Origin: Metellina segmentata
Lineage: Eukaryota; Arthropoda; Arachnida; Araneae; Tetragnathidae
Assembly: GCA_947359465.1 (NCBI GenBank)
Contig: OX375880.1
Location: forward strand, 20,536,714-20,600,713
Direction: 5' to 3'
DNA length: 64,000 bases
Part shown: in pieces, positions 1-9,490 of the stretch
Position numbering within the stretch: the first letter of the stretch is position 1
Layout: every line of letters starts with the position of its first letter
Position numbers and translations under genes: made by a program
Notes under the pieces: model-generated
Database searches by the model: none
What the model saw: only the letters and a program-made list of their open reading frames with translations
Told to the model about the DNA's origin: nothing

Positions 1-69
1 CCCTGTTTCTATAGAAACCCCCCAGCACTCAGACTTGGTGCCAAGAGCAGCGCACAGTTGGGGACGGTA

Positions 70-430
70 TGGGATAAACCTATAGGAAATACAAATTAGC
101 GTAATCAGTGGCAATCTTTTTATGTCACAGAGATCATAAACCAAAACGAGAAGTAACACGACCCTTAGACTACTTTTGCCAGCCAGATGGAAACGAACAT
201 GCACCATCTGTTTCCGTGCAATGAGAGAAGATGCCCCTCTTGGTTACACATCTGATTGGTTCGTGCAACATGATCTTTGGTGATTTCACCATTTTTGTCG
301 AACCTGTAGAACTGCGCAGTCTCCCATCCATCTTGTCAAAAGATGTTGTACTGTTAAACGAGGCGATACGATGCCTAATTAGCGAATCAAGTGAATGTTT
401 AACAGAACAGTCATGTGACTTCAACAGTAA
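70..430. repeat. Unclassified dispersed repeat, copy 1
   Basis: This stretch aligns by eye, about 80% identical over its length, with 1418-1775. Shared blocks include TGGTTACACATCTGATTGGT, GATTTCACCATTTTTGT and AGTCATGT. No terminal repeats, target duplication or conserved reading frame are visible; short ORFs on both strands do not agree between the copies. It is probably a decayed interspersed repeat. Confidence 0.6.
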
Positions 431-537
431 CGTAGTGAGCCGAGTGGTGTGCCTGTCAACACAACGAAACAGCCTAATTTACAAATCACTTGCGTTTATT
501 TTGCAAAGAATTATATATACATTATATTACAATAGAG

Positions 538-1085
538 CAGGGTTCGAAATACCCGGGTGCACAGGTGCACTGTGCACATGAAAATAAAATTGTGCACCTA
601 ATTTTTTCCCTCTAAGCACACGCAGTTTAAAAAAAGAGGAGGAGCGTGTTTTATGTTATTTTGATATTTTAACAAAATATTAGTATCGACCTCTCTCGCG
701 CTCTAAAGGAAAGTAATTAAAATTTTTTAATACACACTATGCGAAAACAAATCGCTGTGCCGTAACGGGTTTACACAGGAGGAAGGTTTACTTGTGCCCC
801 TGCCACCAGAACTTTCCGATGATCGAAACATTTTCCAGATGGCTCTGTTGAAGCGACTGTTGCGACAGCCGGAGAAGGGAGAATTTAGATAGTTAAATAT
901 TTTTATTTACTATCTACTACTAACCTATATAAACATACCCAACTAATAAAGTAGTTTAACATTACATTAATACTCTTATATTACGTTTCTTTTTTAATGT
1001 GCATCTAAAATATTACCTGTGCACCTAATTTAAAAAATTAGGTGCACAAGGTGCACCTGTATTAGAAAATCTATTTCGAGGCCTG
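538..1085 (+). mobile_element. hAT-type MITE, copy 1 (548 bp)
   Basis: A non-autonomous element bounded by imperfect terminal inverted repeats, CAGGGTTCGAAAT at the left and the complement of CAGGCCTCGAAAT at the right. It is flanked by an exact 8-bp duplication CAATAGAG (530-537 and 1086-1093). An 8-bp duplication with CAGGG-type ends is the signature of hAT transposons. Clusters of GTGCAC lie just inside both ends. There is no coding potential. Three more copies lie at 19193, 22008 and 33340, each with its own 8-bp duplication. Confidence 0.88.
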
Positions 1086-1417
1086 CAATAGAGCTTTGCA
1101 TCCCTGTGTCGTGAGTGCTGCAAAACAGGCAAAAACTAAATGGTCGTGGCTCCATAAACCAGCACCACAAAACAAAACCCTCTGCTCAGCTCGAGCTCTC
1201 CAACAGATCTCCCTGTGTCGACAGATCTTTCATTGCGTCAGCTAAATAAATCACTTGCACTCGATACAAACGATACGACTGTTGCGCCATCTTTCAGCGG
1301 GGATCGGGCAGAAGTTTCAGGAATTTTCGGTCAAAGATTAGTGGCGGTGTTCGGGATGTTACACTACCTCGATTGTTAAGATCCGAGGACAAAACTTCGT
1401 ATTTTTTAACGATGATC

Positions 1418-1775
1418 AGATGACCCATAGGAAACACAAACTAACGCGATCAGTGGTAATCTTTTTATGTTGTCAGGATCTTGTGACCGAAACTAGAAGT
1501 AACAGGACCATTAGACTACTTTCGTCTGCTAGATGGGAACGAACATGCAGCGTCTGTTTGGTCCATGCGATGGAAGAAGACGCCCCTCCATTGGTTACAC
1601 ATCTGATTGGTTCGAGCAACATGGTAATAGACTTCGGCGATTTCACCATTTTTGTTGTAACTATAACTACGTATTCTCACATCTAGCTTGTGAGATGTTG
1701 TGATACTGCCAAACGAGGCGATTACATGCCAAATGGGCGAACCAAGTGAATATTTCACAGAGCAGTCATGTTACT
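1418..1775. repeat. Unclassified dispersed repeat, copy 2
   Basis: Diverged partner of the repeat at 70-430. On the left it abuts a reverse SINE fragment (about 1380-1423) containing GATCAGATGAC. On the right it is followed by similar SINE sequence (CGATCAGATGACGAGG near 1806), so it may have inserted into, or recombined within, a SINE copy. No ORF is conserved with copy 1. Confidence 0.55.
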
Positions 1776-1784
1776 ACTACCTCG

Positions 1785-2000
1785 AATTGAAAGATGGGAG
1801 GACGACGATCAGATGACGAGGTGAAAACCTAAGCTGGGCCCCGTTCCATACTTCCACACCAGGCCAATGTGAGGATATTAAAGGTCTCAACAGGTTTTTT
1901 GTGCATCAGCCCGACAATCTTTGCATTGGTTCCAGTCTCGATCTTGCAACCCTCCATATGCTGAGTCGCGGCTCTACCAAATAGGCTACCCCTTCTCAGA
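1785..2000 (-). repeat. Old tRNA-derived SINE, reverse orientation
   Basis: Reverse-strand copy of the older SINE type. Body sequence (GATCAGATGACGAGGT, ACTTCCACACCA) is followed by a degraded tRNA-like head whose B-box region reads as the complement of TCTCGATCTTGCAACCCTCC. Diverged from its relatives at 2668, 2866, 3281 and 58361. Confidence 0.65.
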
Positions 2001-2667
2001 GTGAGAATGCAAAGAACGAAATAAAATATATTCATAGATATGATTCATAGGTATATGAAAAAAGCTTTGGAATAGAACTCACCATTAATACGTCCGTGAT
2101 AGCTCCAAGGTTGAGTGTCATCTGCTGCACAATGTTCTTTTACCGAATATGTCAGTGCGCCGTCTGAAATAAACAAGCCTGAAATCAGCACTATTCGCAC
2201 AACTCCACATGGTCCAACACCATCTCTCCATTTATAAACAAATAAAACCAACATCTACAAGATACGTTGTTAGTTTGGTCGTATTGTAGTCTTTGTCATT
2301 TGTGTGAATGTGGCTTTGTGTAATGGAACAACAAAATATTAAAAACCGAGGTTACCAACCATTTTAATAAACTCTTCAATAGTCTGACAGCGGTCCACGA
2401 TCGATCCTCAAGTCCCTTAGACAACACCAAATCTGAGGACAACACCACATAATTTTGAACCACGGACATATGAAAAAAAATACAGTAGCAGGTGTTGAAC
2501 CATCTGCACTTCCAACTCACAGAGTGGTTGCTTTGGAGGTTTTTGAAGTAAATATTATAATTTGGTAATTCTGCGCGGGCACAAGACATGCAACATCAAA
2601 CGCAACCAACTCACAGGATGCTAACATACCAAACAAAACCACTTAGCCTGAATCCTAATTCATTGTG
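2001..2667. other. Unassigned DNA with a short SINE fragment
   Basis: No gene is recognised. A reverse SINE-body fragment is visible at about 2375-2465 (ATAATTTTGAACCACGG). Small ORFs here have no recognisable product and are probably chance. Confidence 0.4.
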
Positions 2668-2865
2668 CAGGGAGCTATTATTAATTAACGTCGCACAGGA
2701 GCGACAAAACGTTCTATTGTTGACGGTCTGGGATCAACACCCCAAGTAAAAGAACCCAGGATGACACCACGTAATTTTGAACGACGATCAGATGACGAGG
2801 TTATACCTGAGCTCGCTCCCCACTCTTGAAACTTCCAAACCACGACAGCGTGAAGGCATTTGAGT
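2668..2865 (-). repeat. SINE body fragment, reverse orientation
   Basis: Contains the conserved body blocks TTAATTAACGTCGCAC, GACGGTCTGGGATCA, ACGTAATTTTGAAC and GATCAGATGACGAGG in the same order as the complete copies. It stops at CATTTGAGTCTAGG, before the tRNA-like head, where the next SINE copy begins. Confidence 0.65.
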
Positions 2866-3130
2866 CTAGGTAATGGTAATGGTAATTTTAGTTAACGTCG
2901 TACTAGAGCAACACGACGGGCTATTGACGACGGTCCGGAATCAGTCCCTTAAGGGAAAGATTCGAGGACAACACCTCGTAATTTTGAACCACGGTCAGAT
3001 GACGAAGCAACACCTGAGCCATTTGAGTCTAGGACAGATTAAGATTTGTAGACAACGGGCTTTGGTTGGATTCAAACTCGCAACCCTCCGGTTCCTAATC
3101 TATTACTCCTCCAACGGGATCACCGTGGCC
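2866..3130 (-). repeat. tRNA-derived SINE, near-complete, reverse
   Basis: Read on the minus strand: a tRNA-like head (B-box-like TTTGAATCCAACC, complement near 3067-3080), a body with CTGACCGTGGTTCAAAATTACGAGG, then a GTTAACTAAAATTACC-type tail. RNA polymerase III transcription and LINE-driven mobilisation are inferred from the family type. The head differs from that of the young SINEs at 10766 and 63751, although the central body is shared. Confidence 0.7.
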
Positions 3131-3280
3131 TATCACTATATCATTGGGTAGGTAGGCATTTCAATTAACGTTGTTCTGGAGCAACAAAACGCTGCAACGC
3201 GTAACGCCTCAAAAATAATACCGCACACTTTTCCCCCTTGATGGAAAATGCATGAAATGCAATGGTCGTAAAATAAGATA

Positions 3281-3592
3281 GATGGGTAGGTAGTTGAATC
3301 AACGTCGCACTGGAGAAGCATAAAGAGGCTACTGGTAACGCTCCGGGATCCATCCCGAATGGAAAGATACGGGGACAACACCTCTTCATCTCGAACCACG
3401 GTCAGATGACGAGGGAAATATTTTTGATGGCACCCCACCTCTACAAACTTCCACAGCACGCCAACGAGAGGAGGCCACGACATATTTAATATGCACCAGT
3501 CCTCTTTGTAGACGACTGTTTTTGCATGGACGGAGTTTCGAGCTCGCTAAGTTCCGATTGCTAACCCGCAAGTAGACCCTGGGCATTAGGGC
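3281..3592 (-). repeat. tRNA-derived SINE, near-complete, reverse
   Basis: Same family as 2866-3130. The TACC-type tail complement is at 3281-3300, body blocks CGAACCACGGTCAGATGACGAGG and ACAAACTTCCACA follow, and the tRNA-like head ends at about 3590. A fragment from the 3' end of another copy (GGCATTTCAATTAACGTTGTTC) lies just upstream at 3150-3215. Confidence 0.68.
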
Positions 3593-3790
3593 ATACTGTG
3601 TGTGAATAACACAGTCCTATTCAACCCCCTGGTGACTGTCTTAACGAGGTATCCGCCATAAATACACTTGACCAGATCATGATGGACGATATATCTCGCC
3701 ATTAGAAGAAAACCGGCCAAATATTCATCTCGTCATTATACAAAAAAAGTAATACCATGATGCTGAATCGACGTTGGCATACTAGGTAAT
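3593..3790. repeat. Diverged 45-bp satellite-like monomers
   Basis: The stretch GACCAGATCATGATGGACGA followed by ATATCTCGCCATTAGAAG and CATCTCGTCATTAT resembles degenerate monomers of the 45-bp minisatellite at 58740-61560. As at that locus, it lies immediately beyond the tRNA head of a reverse SINE. Confidence 0.55.
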
Positions 3791-5266
3791 ATCTATACTA
3801 GGTAAATACATTAGGGCATACTAAGTAAGTATATTAGGGCATACTAGGTAAGTATATTAGGGCATACTAGGTAAGTATATTAGGGCATACTAGGTAAGTA
3901 TATTAGGGCATACTAGGTAAGTATATTAGGGCATACTAGGTAAGTATATTAGAGCATACTAGGTAAGTATATTAGGGCATATAGGTAAGTATATTAGGGC
4001 ATATTAGGTAAGTATATTAGGGCATACTAGGTAAGTATATTAGGGCATACTAGGTAAGTATATTAGGGCATACTAGGTAAGTATATTAGAGCATACTAGG
4101 TAAGTATATTAGGGCATATAGGTAAGTATATTAGGGCATACTAGGTAAGTATATTAGGGCATACTAGGTAAGTATATTAGGGCATACTAGGTAAGTATAT
4201 TAGGGCATACTAGGTAAGTATATTAGGGCATACTAGGTAAGTATATTAGAGCATACTAGGTAAGTATATTAGGGCATATAGGTAAGTATATTAGGGCATA
4301 TAGGTAAGTATATTAGGGCATACTAGGTAAGTATATTAGGGCATACTAGGTAAGTATATTAGAGCATACTAGGTAAGTATATTAGGGCATATAGGTAAGT
4401 ATATTAGGGCATACTAGGTAAGTATATTAGGGCATACTAGGTAAGTATATTAGGGCATACTAGGTAAGTATATTAGGGCATACTAGGTAAGTATATTAGG
4501 GCATACTAGGTAAGTATATTAGGGCATACTAGGTAAGTATATTAGAGCATACTAGGTAAGTATATTAGGGCATATAGGTAAGTATATTAGGGCATACTAG
4601 GTAAGTATATTAGGGCATACTAGGTAAGTATATTAGGGCATACTAGGTAAGTATATTAGGGCATACTAGGTAAGTATATTAGAGCATACTAGGTAAGTAT
4701 ATTAGGGCATATAGGTAAGTATATTAGGGCATACTAGGTAAGTATATTAGGGCATACTAGGTAAGTATATTAGGGCATACTAGGTAAGTATATTAGGGCA
4801 TACTAGGTAAGTATATTAGGGCATACTAGGTAAGTATATTAGAGCATACTAGGTAAGTATATTAGGGCATATAGGTAAGTATATTAGGGCATATAGGTAA
4901 GTATATTAGGGCATACTAGGTAAGTATATTAGGGCATACTAGGTAAGTATATTAGAGCATACTAGGTAAGTATATTAGGGCATATAGGTAAGTATATTAG
5001 GGCATACTAGGTAAGTATATTAGGGCATACTAGGTAAGTATATTAGGGCATACTAGGTAAGTATATTAGGGCATACTAGGTAAGTATATTAGGGCATACT
5101 AGGTAAGTATATTAGGGCATACTAGGTAAGTATATTAGAGCATACTAGGTAAGTATATTAGGGCATATAGGTAAGTATATTAGGGCATACTAGGTAAGTA
5201 TATTAGGGCATACTAGGTAAGTATATTAGGGCATACTAGGTAAGTATATTAGAGCATACTAGGTAA
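3791..5266 (+). repeat. 23-bp minisatellite array (about 64 copies)
   Basis: Tandem array of the unit AGGGCATACTAGGTAAGTA plus TATT (23 bp). There are three main variants: A (AGGGCATACT), B (AGAGCATACT) and C (AGGGCATATAGG, 22 bp, one C missing). B is followed by C at every occurrence except the last, where the array ends. The array is therefore built from higher-order cassettes of B, C and a variable number of A units. The + strand of nearly every unit contains AGGTAAGTAT, which matches the consensus 5' splice site. No ORF spans the array. Confidence 0.95.
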
Positions 5267-5283
5267 GACGAGATATCTCGTCG
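5267..5283. repeat. 16-bp perfect palindrome at array edge
   Basis: GACGAGATATCTCGTC is a perfect palindrome directly after the last 23-bp unit. Its right half, GATATCTCGTC, is identical to a core of the 45-bp minisatellite unit at 58.7-61.6 kb, so the 23-bp array appears to sit inside older satellite-related sequence. Confidence 0.7.
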
Positions 5284-5366
5284 AGACAGGCACCAAGTTC
5301 ACCAGGTTGAAATGCAACGTTCACATTATGAGATGTGTATTTAATACAACCTCGCACCGATCTTAC

Positions 5367-5427
5367 CTGAAACCGGCGATAACAGAAGCACCCCAGCCAG
5401 CAGAAGGAATCCAGTCACGGTCTGCAT
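5367..5427 (-). CDS. Probable first coding exon of a secreted protein (signal peptide)
   Basis: On the minus strand an ATG in good context (CAAAATGC) opens 20 codons plus one base before a strong donor site, TTTCAG|GTAAGA. The peptide begins MQTV and runs through a Leu/Ala/Gly/Val-rich hydrophobic core (TGFLLLAGVLLLS) to PVS, which is a textbook signal peptide. A phase-1 intron right after the signal peptide is common in secreted arthropod proteins. Later exons would lie at lower coordinates, beyond the SINE cluster and the 23-bp array, which would then be intronic; none is recognised in the window, so the mature protein is unknown. The exon is too short to be found by ORF length. A chance ORF with a chance donor remains possible. 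Confidence 0.5.
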
Positions 5428-5493
5428 TTTGTTGGAGAGGAAAACCCACTTCGCTATCCCTACCATTTCCAGTATCCAGCAATTTAAAGGCTC

Positions 5494-5532
5494 CGATAAG
5501 CTGCTTTATCGAGCTGCCGATAGAGACCGATA
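5494..5532 (-). promoter_or_regulatory. Cluster of four CGATA/TATCG motifs
   Basis: CGATA occurs at 5494, 5518 and 5528, and TATCG at 5507, spaced 10-13 bp. They lie 67-105 bp upstream of the ATG of the putative secreted-protein exon. The motif resembles binding sites for GATA-type or DREF-type factors. Whether they lie in promoter or 5' UTR cannot be told. Confidence 0.3.
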
Positions 5533-5539
5533 AATAAAG

Positions 5540-5831
5540 TTCAAAGGAGATTTCTCCAATTGTGTTTGAACACCGATGAATCGTGTAACTTGAATGCCCA
5601 TTCTGCAATATTTCGCGGCGATCACGTTTACATGGATGACACTACAACAGTTAGTGGTGTCATTTCGACACTTCAGACTGCTTTCTCCTACGGTTAGCAG
5701 ATTGCAGGCATTCTAAATCGGAGATGCACAGACAGCGGCCCGCGGGCCTCGTGCTGCCCGCGATACAAAGAACTTGTAGAAACTTTCAAAAGGTTGAATA
5801 AATATATTGATTCTTCTAACCTTTCAATAAA
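5540..5831. other. Upstream region of the minus-strand exon
   Basis: Moderate-GC, non-repetitive DNA between the CGATA cluster and the mariner element. It would be the promoter side of the minus-strand exon at 5367-5427. No further gene is seen. Confidence 0.3.
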
Positions 5832-5833
5832 TA

Positions 5834-7120
5834 CAGAGGCGAGGCTGTTCACACATGTTTTAGACAATGTATATTGTATTCACAAAACTAAATTACATAA
5901 AATTCTTGTGTTTTAAATGTTCTATTTGATAGCCCTTATTCTGAACTATCTTTCGACACCGTAATTTCCAGGATAATAATGCCTTTTGAAGTGTCAGAAG
6001 CGGTATTCTATCCTATTCGTCGTGAACAGCTTTCCAGAGTCCTGTAAGGGTTGTGGGACGACGTTTGGATAATGCAGATTTTAAAAGTCCGAAAGCACAA
6101 AAATCCATAGGTGATACATCGGGAGATTTAGTAGGGATATGAGTGAAGGGTATGGCCTTGATACCGGTTTTTTGTTCCATTTCTTTTAGGAAATTTACAG
6201 TGGATTTTGATGTGTGACTGCTAGCTTTGTCTTGATGGAGTTCCACAGATTGATGGCACTGTGGGTAGAGCGATGGTATTTCATTCAGAAAAATTGGCGA
6301 TAAAATATGGTCCTGATAGTATTTGGAGTTAATCTTGACATTTTTTAAAACTCTCTTTATTTTTAACTTGCCATTATATGAAAAATCAGCAACCATCATG
6401 AATCCCTTAGAAAAACTTTCTTTCGATTCTCCCCTTTAATGATAATAAATGGCTCTTTTTTTGCTGCAATCATTTAAATACACCCATGATCCATCTATTG
6501 TGACAATTTTTTTCCATTTTTCTTTGGATAAGTGTTTCTCATATAGAATTCGGCAGCGTGTCCTGCGTTCAGCGATATGCTTTGGAGAAAGACGATGCAC
6601 ATTGCTTGTTTTCGCTTTCTTAAGATTTAAATCAACGTTTATCATTTTGTTTACAGCGGACACCGAGCATTTTAATGATTTTGCAACTGTCCTTTGACTA
6701 GGGGGATTTTCTTTTAACATTAAACATTAAACAACGTACCTTTTCACTAGTCAAAGATGTCCGTTTCTTCCTTGGATACTTGTTTGGAATTTTTGTCCCA
6801 CTTGAGGCTCCAATTTGACGTTTTTTTCCTTTCTTGTTAACGATATTACCTATCGACGCTCTAGATATCACAAAACCATGACTCTCACATCATTTTTGGA
6901 TAACGGAATATGAATATTTCTCTTCGGAAAGAGCATAAAAATAGCCTTCGAACCACTGCTTCGTTAAAAACGCCATTTTGAATAAAAACAAACCTCTCAA
7001 GCCGCAGACGATAATTTTGACTTTTAAAAACATAGTACAACTGCAATTATTTCTTTTGCGGCAAACGATTTTTTATTACCGCTAACCAAAATCGTCTAAA
7101 AAATGTGCGAACAGCCTCTG
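5834..7120 (-). mobile_element. Mariner element, DD41D type (1287 bp)
   Basis: Flanked by TA on both sides (5832-5833, 7121-7122). The right terminal repeat reads inward as CAGAGGCTGTTCGCACAT and the left as CAGAGGCGAGGCTGTTCACA. The left end carries an extra GAGGC, an apparent 5-bp duplication. Length is typical of mariner. The minus strand encodes a broken transposase. Confidence 0.9.
6013..6976 (-). pseudogene. Mariner transposase (DD41D), broken
   Basis: Translation can be followed from an ATG at 6976 (MAFLTKQWFEGYFYALSEE) through a helix-turn-helix region to 6013, with frame breaks near 6720 and near 6400. The two largest open pieces are 6436-6720 and 6013-6399. Catalytic residues are visible: first Asp in TIDGSWVY, second Asp in LHQDKASSH, third Asp in SPDVSPMD. 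Exactly 41 residues separate the second and third Asp, which marks the DD41D (rosa-like) branch rather than the common DD34D mariners. In active relatives the protein cuts and pastes the element at TA sites. The frame breaks make this copy non-functional. The reading extends close to 6013 but the natural stop was not fixed. Confidence 0.85.
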
Positions 7121-7122
7121 TA

Positions 7123-8096
7123 GATGAACATATTTAAACATTAAGTGTGTTGAGGTAAAGTAAAGACTATGCTACTCTAAAAGTTTTAGTATAACCACTT
7201 CGAAATCTCGACAAGTCCGTTTGCAATTTCTTCTCACCATGAAATCAATGACAGAACCTGAAATTATTCATGGATACCAATAGCGAACTACAAGTACTAG
7301 TGATTTCTAGTCCTGGTTCTAGTTTCGAATTTTGGCGACTGGAATGTAGTTTACGAGACCTCAGCAAGAAGTGTGAGTTTTTAGAAATATATACATTTTC
7401 AATCTGCCTTCAAGTTCGCCTGGGTGACAAACTTGAATACACTTCATCAAGCATTCTTATGTAAAATACGATATGTTTCTACGGTAACAAACAGTGGTAG
7501 AGTTTGTGTCTAGAGCAGTTGTAGTGGAATCCAGACACTATAGCCTCCTGAGACACGAATAAAGTAAAATACATATATTTTTTCAAGTACTATTTTTTCT
7601 GAACAAATGGGCATTAAAAATGATGTTTTTAAGGCATCCGCATACGTTCGGAGCACTTTTTTTTTAAATGCTATGGAGAAGCAATTTAATATTATTTTTA
7701 TAATTATTTGTGTTCAAAATTAATTTTGCACCATTTACATGTAGTTAAAATTCGAAAAAGAAATTTAACAGAAAGTGAAATTTTGTGTGTAAATTTGAAG
7801 TTTCTTTTCAAAATTTTGAAAAATGCTACAGAGCATACAGTTTAACTTAGCAGCAAAAAACCTGATCAGAGTCAACTTCATGATGTTATCTAGTGCTTCT
7901 ATTAGAAGAAGAAATATATTTTAAAAAGTAAAGGTTTTACGACTCATCGAAACATTGTAAAATAATTTTTTACCATTTTACAACATCGATATTCAAATAC
8001 AAGGTCATAAATCAATAAAAAATAAAGATATCAATATGATTCTAGTGCATGCACTAGCAAACACTATTTCAAATGTGCATAAAAAATTTTTATAAA
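7123..8096. other. Intergenic, A+T rich
   Basis: No gene or recognisable element. A 64-codon ORF at 7270-7464 has no recognisable features and is probably chance. Confidence 0.4.
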
Positions 8097-8098
8097 TA

Positions 8099-9488
8099 CA
8101 CTCTATAACAAAAAAATCGACGCACCAAGAAAGAATCATCCGATTACTTTGAAATTTCGCATGCAAAAATGTTTTGACCAAATATGCAAATGATTAAAAT
8201 TTGGCGTTGAATGAATGAATAGTGCGATCTCCAGCGCATCGGAACTGCGCATCCAGCAGATGTATATAAGGAGTTGTTCTTGAACTGTTGTTAAAAATTT
8301 CTGCCGCATTGCGATTTAGGACACCTTTCAACGACTGAAAAAATGCCTCGCCGCAGGATTCGAACTCATTACGAGCAACTTTCAGAGTTTGAAAAAGGTC
8401 GTATCATTGGATTGAAAGAGGCAGGTTGAGCAAATTGGAGAATCGCTCGTCATGTGAGTCGAAGCGATGCGGCGATTAGAAGATGCTGGCAAGAGTGGGT
8501 GGACAATGGCAGATTTCAGCGTCATGATGGTAGCGGTCGATGTAGGGCCACAACAGATCGTGAGGACAGAGGGATTGTCAGATCAGCTGTCACAGCGCCT
8601 CATTCATCGCTATCAACCATCAATTGTGCGACCCACACACTAGTGTCCAACATGACCATTCACAGACGGCTGAGAGAGCGAAATCTACGCTCATAGCGAC
8701 CGTTACTCACGCCTGCACACTGTCCAGCCAGATTACAGTGGTGCTTGGCTTGATCAGGCTGGAATGATGCTGACTGGGGACGTATAGTCTTTAGCGACGA
8801 ATCCCGCTTCCAACTGTGTCCTGACGATCATCGAAGACGATTCTGGAGACGCCCAGGCCAGCGTGCCGATCCTGCTTTCACTATTGCACGCCAAACGGGC
8901 CCTCAACAAGGAGTTATGGTCTGGGGTGCCATTTCCCTTGATAGCCGGACCCCTTTGGTTGTCATTAGAGGTACACTTACTGCACAGCGGTACGTTGACG
9001 ACATTCTGAGACCTGTTTTGCTACCGTTCCTTTCGCAGTACCCTGGGCTTATTTTTCAGCAAGACAATGCCAGACCACATACGGCACGTGTTGCTATGAA
9101 CTGTCTTCAAGCTTGTCACACTTCCTTGGCCAGCCAGATCACCAGATCTCTCTCCCATCGAGCATGTCTGGGATATGATGGGAAGGCGACTGCATCCGGT
9201 CGAAAATGTTGATGACGTAGTCCGACAATTGGAGCAAATTTGGCAAGAAATACCGCAGGAGACCATCCGGAAGCTTTATCGGTCTATGCCACGCCGTGTG
9301 GCAGCTTGCATCCAGGCTAGAGGCGGGTCAACACCTTATTGAGCTAGTTACTGTAATACCGAAATAAATCATTCAATTGTTCTGAAATTGTAATCATTTT
9401 CTATTCTGTACATTATTTTCCTATCCACCAATTTTTGTCTCCATCGGACAACTCATTCTTGGATTGTCGATTTTTTTGTTACAGAGTG
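8099..9488 (+). mobile_element. Tc1-like element, DD34E type (1390 bp)
   Basis: Bounded by TA (8097-8098 and 9489-9490). Terminal repeats read inward as CACTCTATAACAAAAAAATC and CACTCTGTAACAAAAAAATC; similarity continues for about 40 bp. A broken transposase lies on the + strand. Confidence 0.92.
8343..9342 (+). pseudogene. Tc1-like transposase (DD34E), broken
   Basis: Starts MPRRRIRTHYEQLSEFEKGR and runs through the paired-type helix-turn-helix region. A TGA interrupts at codon 29 (8427-8429), a stop follows at 8694-8696, and at least two further frame changes occur. Catalytic motifs remain recognisable in sequence order: SDESRF, QQDNARPH and, after a frameshift near 9120, SPDLSPIEH. The C-terminus ends with SMPRRVAACIQARGG. 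Intact relatives are about 340 residues. The multiple lesions show this is an inactive copy. Confidence 0.88.
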
Positions 9489-9490
9489 TA

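Noticed and set aside
3386..3586. Small ORFs in the 3.1-3.6 kb region
   Set aside because: They fall inside SINE copies and are not conserved between copies.
3791..5266. CRISPR-like appearance of the 23-bp array
   Set aside because: Units are contiguous with no unique spacers, and the surrounding DNA is eukaryotic. It is a minisatellite.
7270..7464. 64-codon ORF as a gene
   Set aside because: No signal peptide, domain or splice evidence; the length is within chance expectation for this composition.
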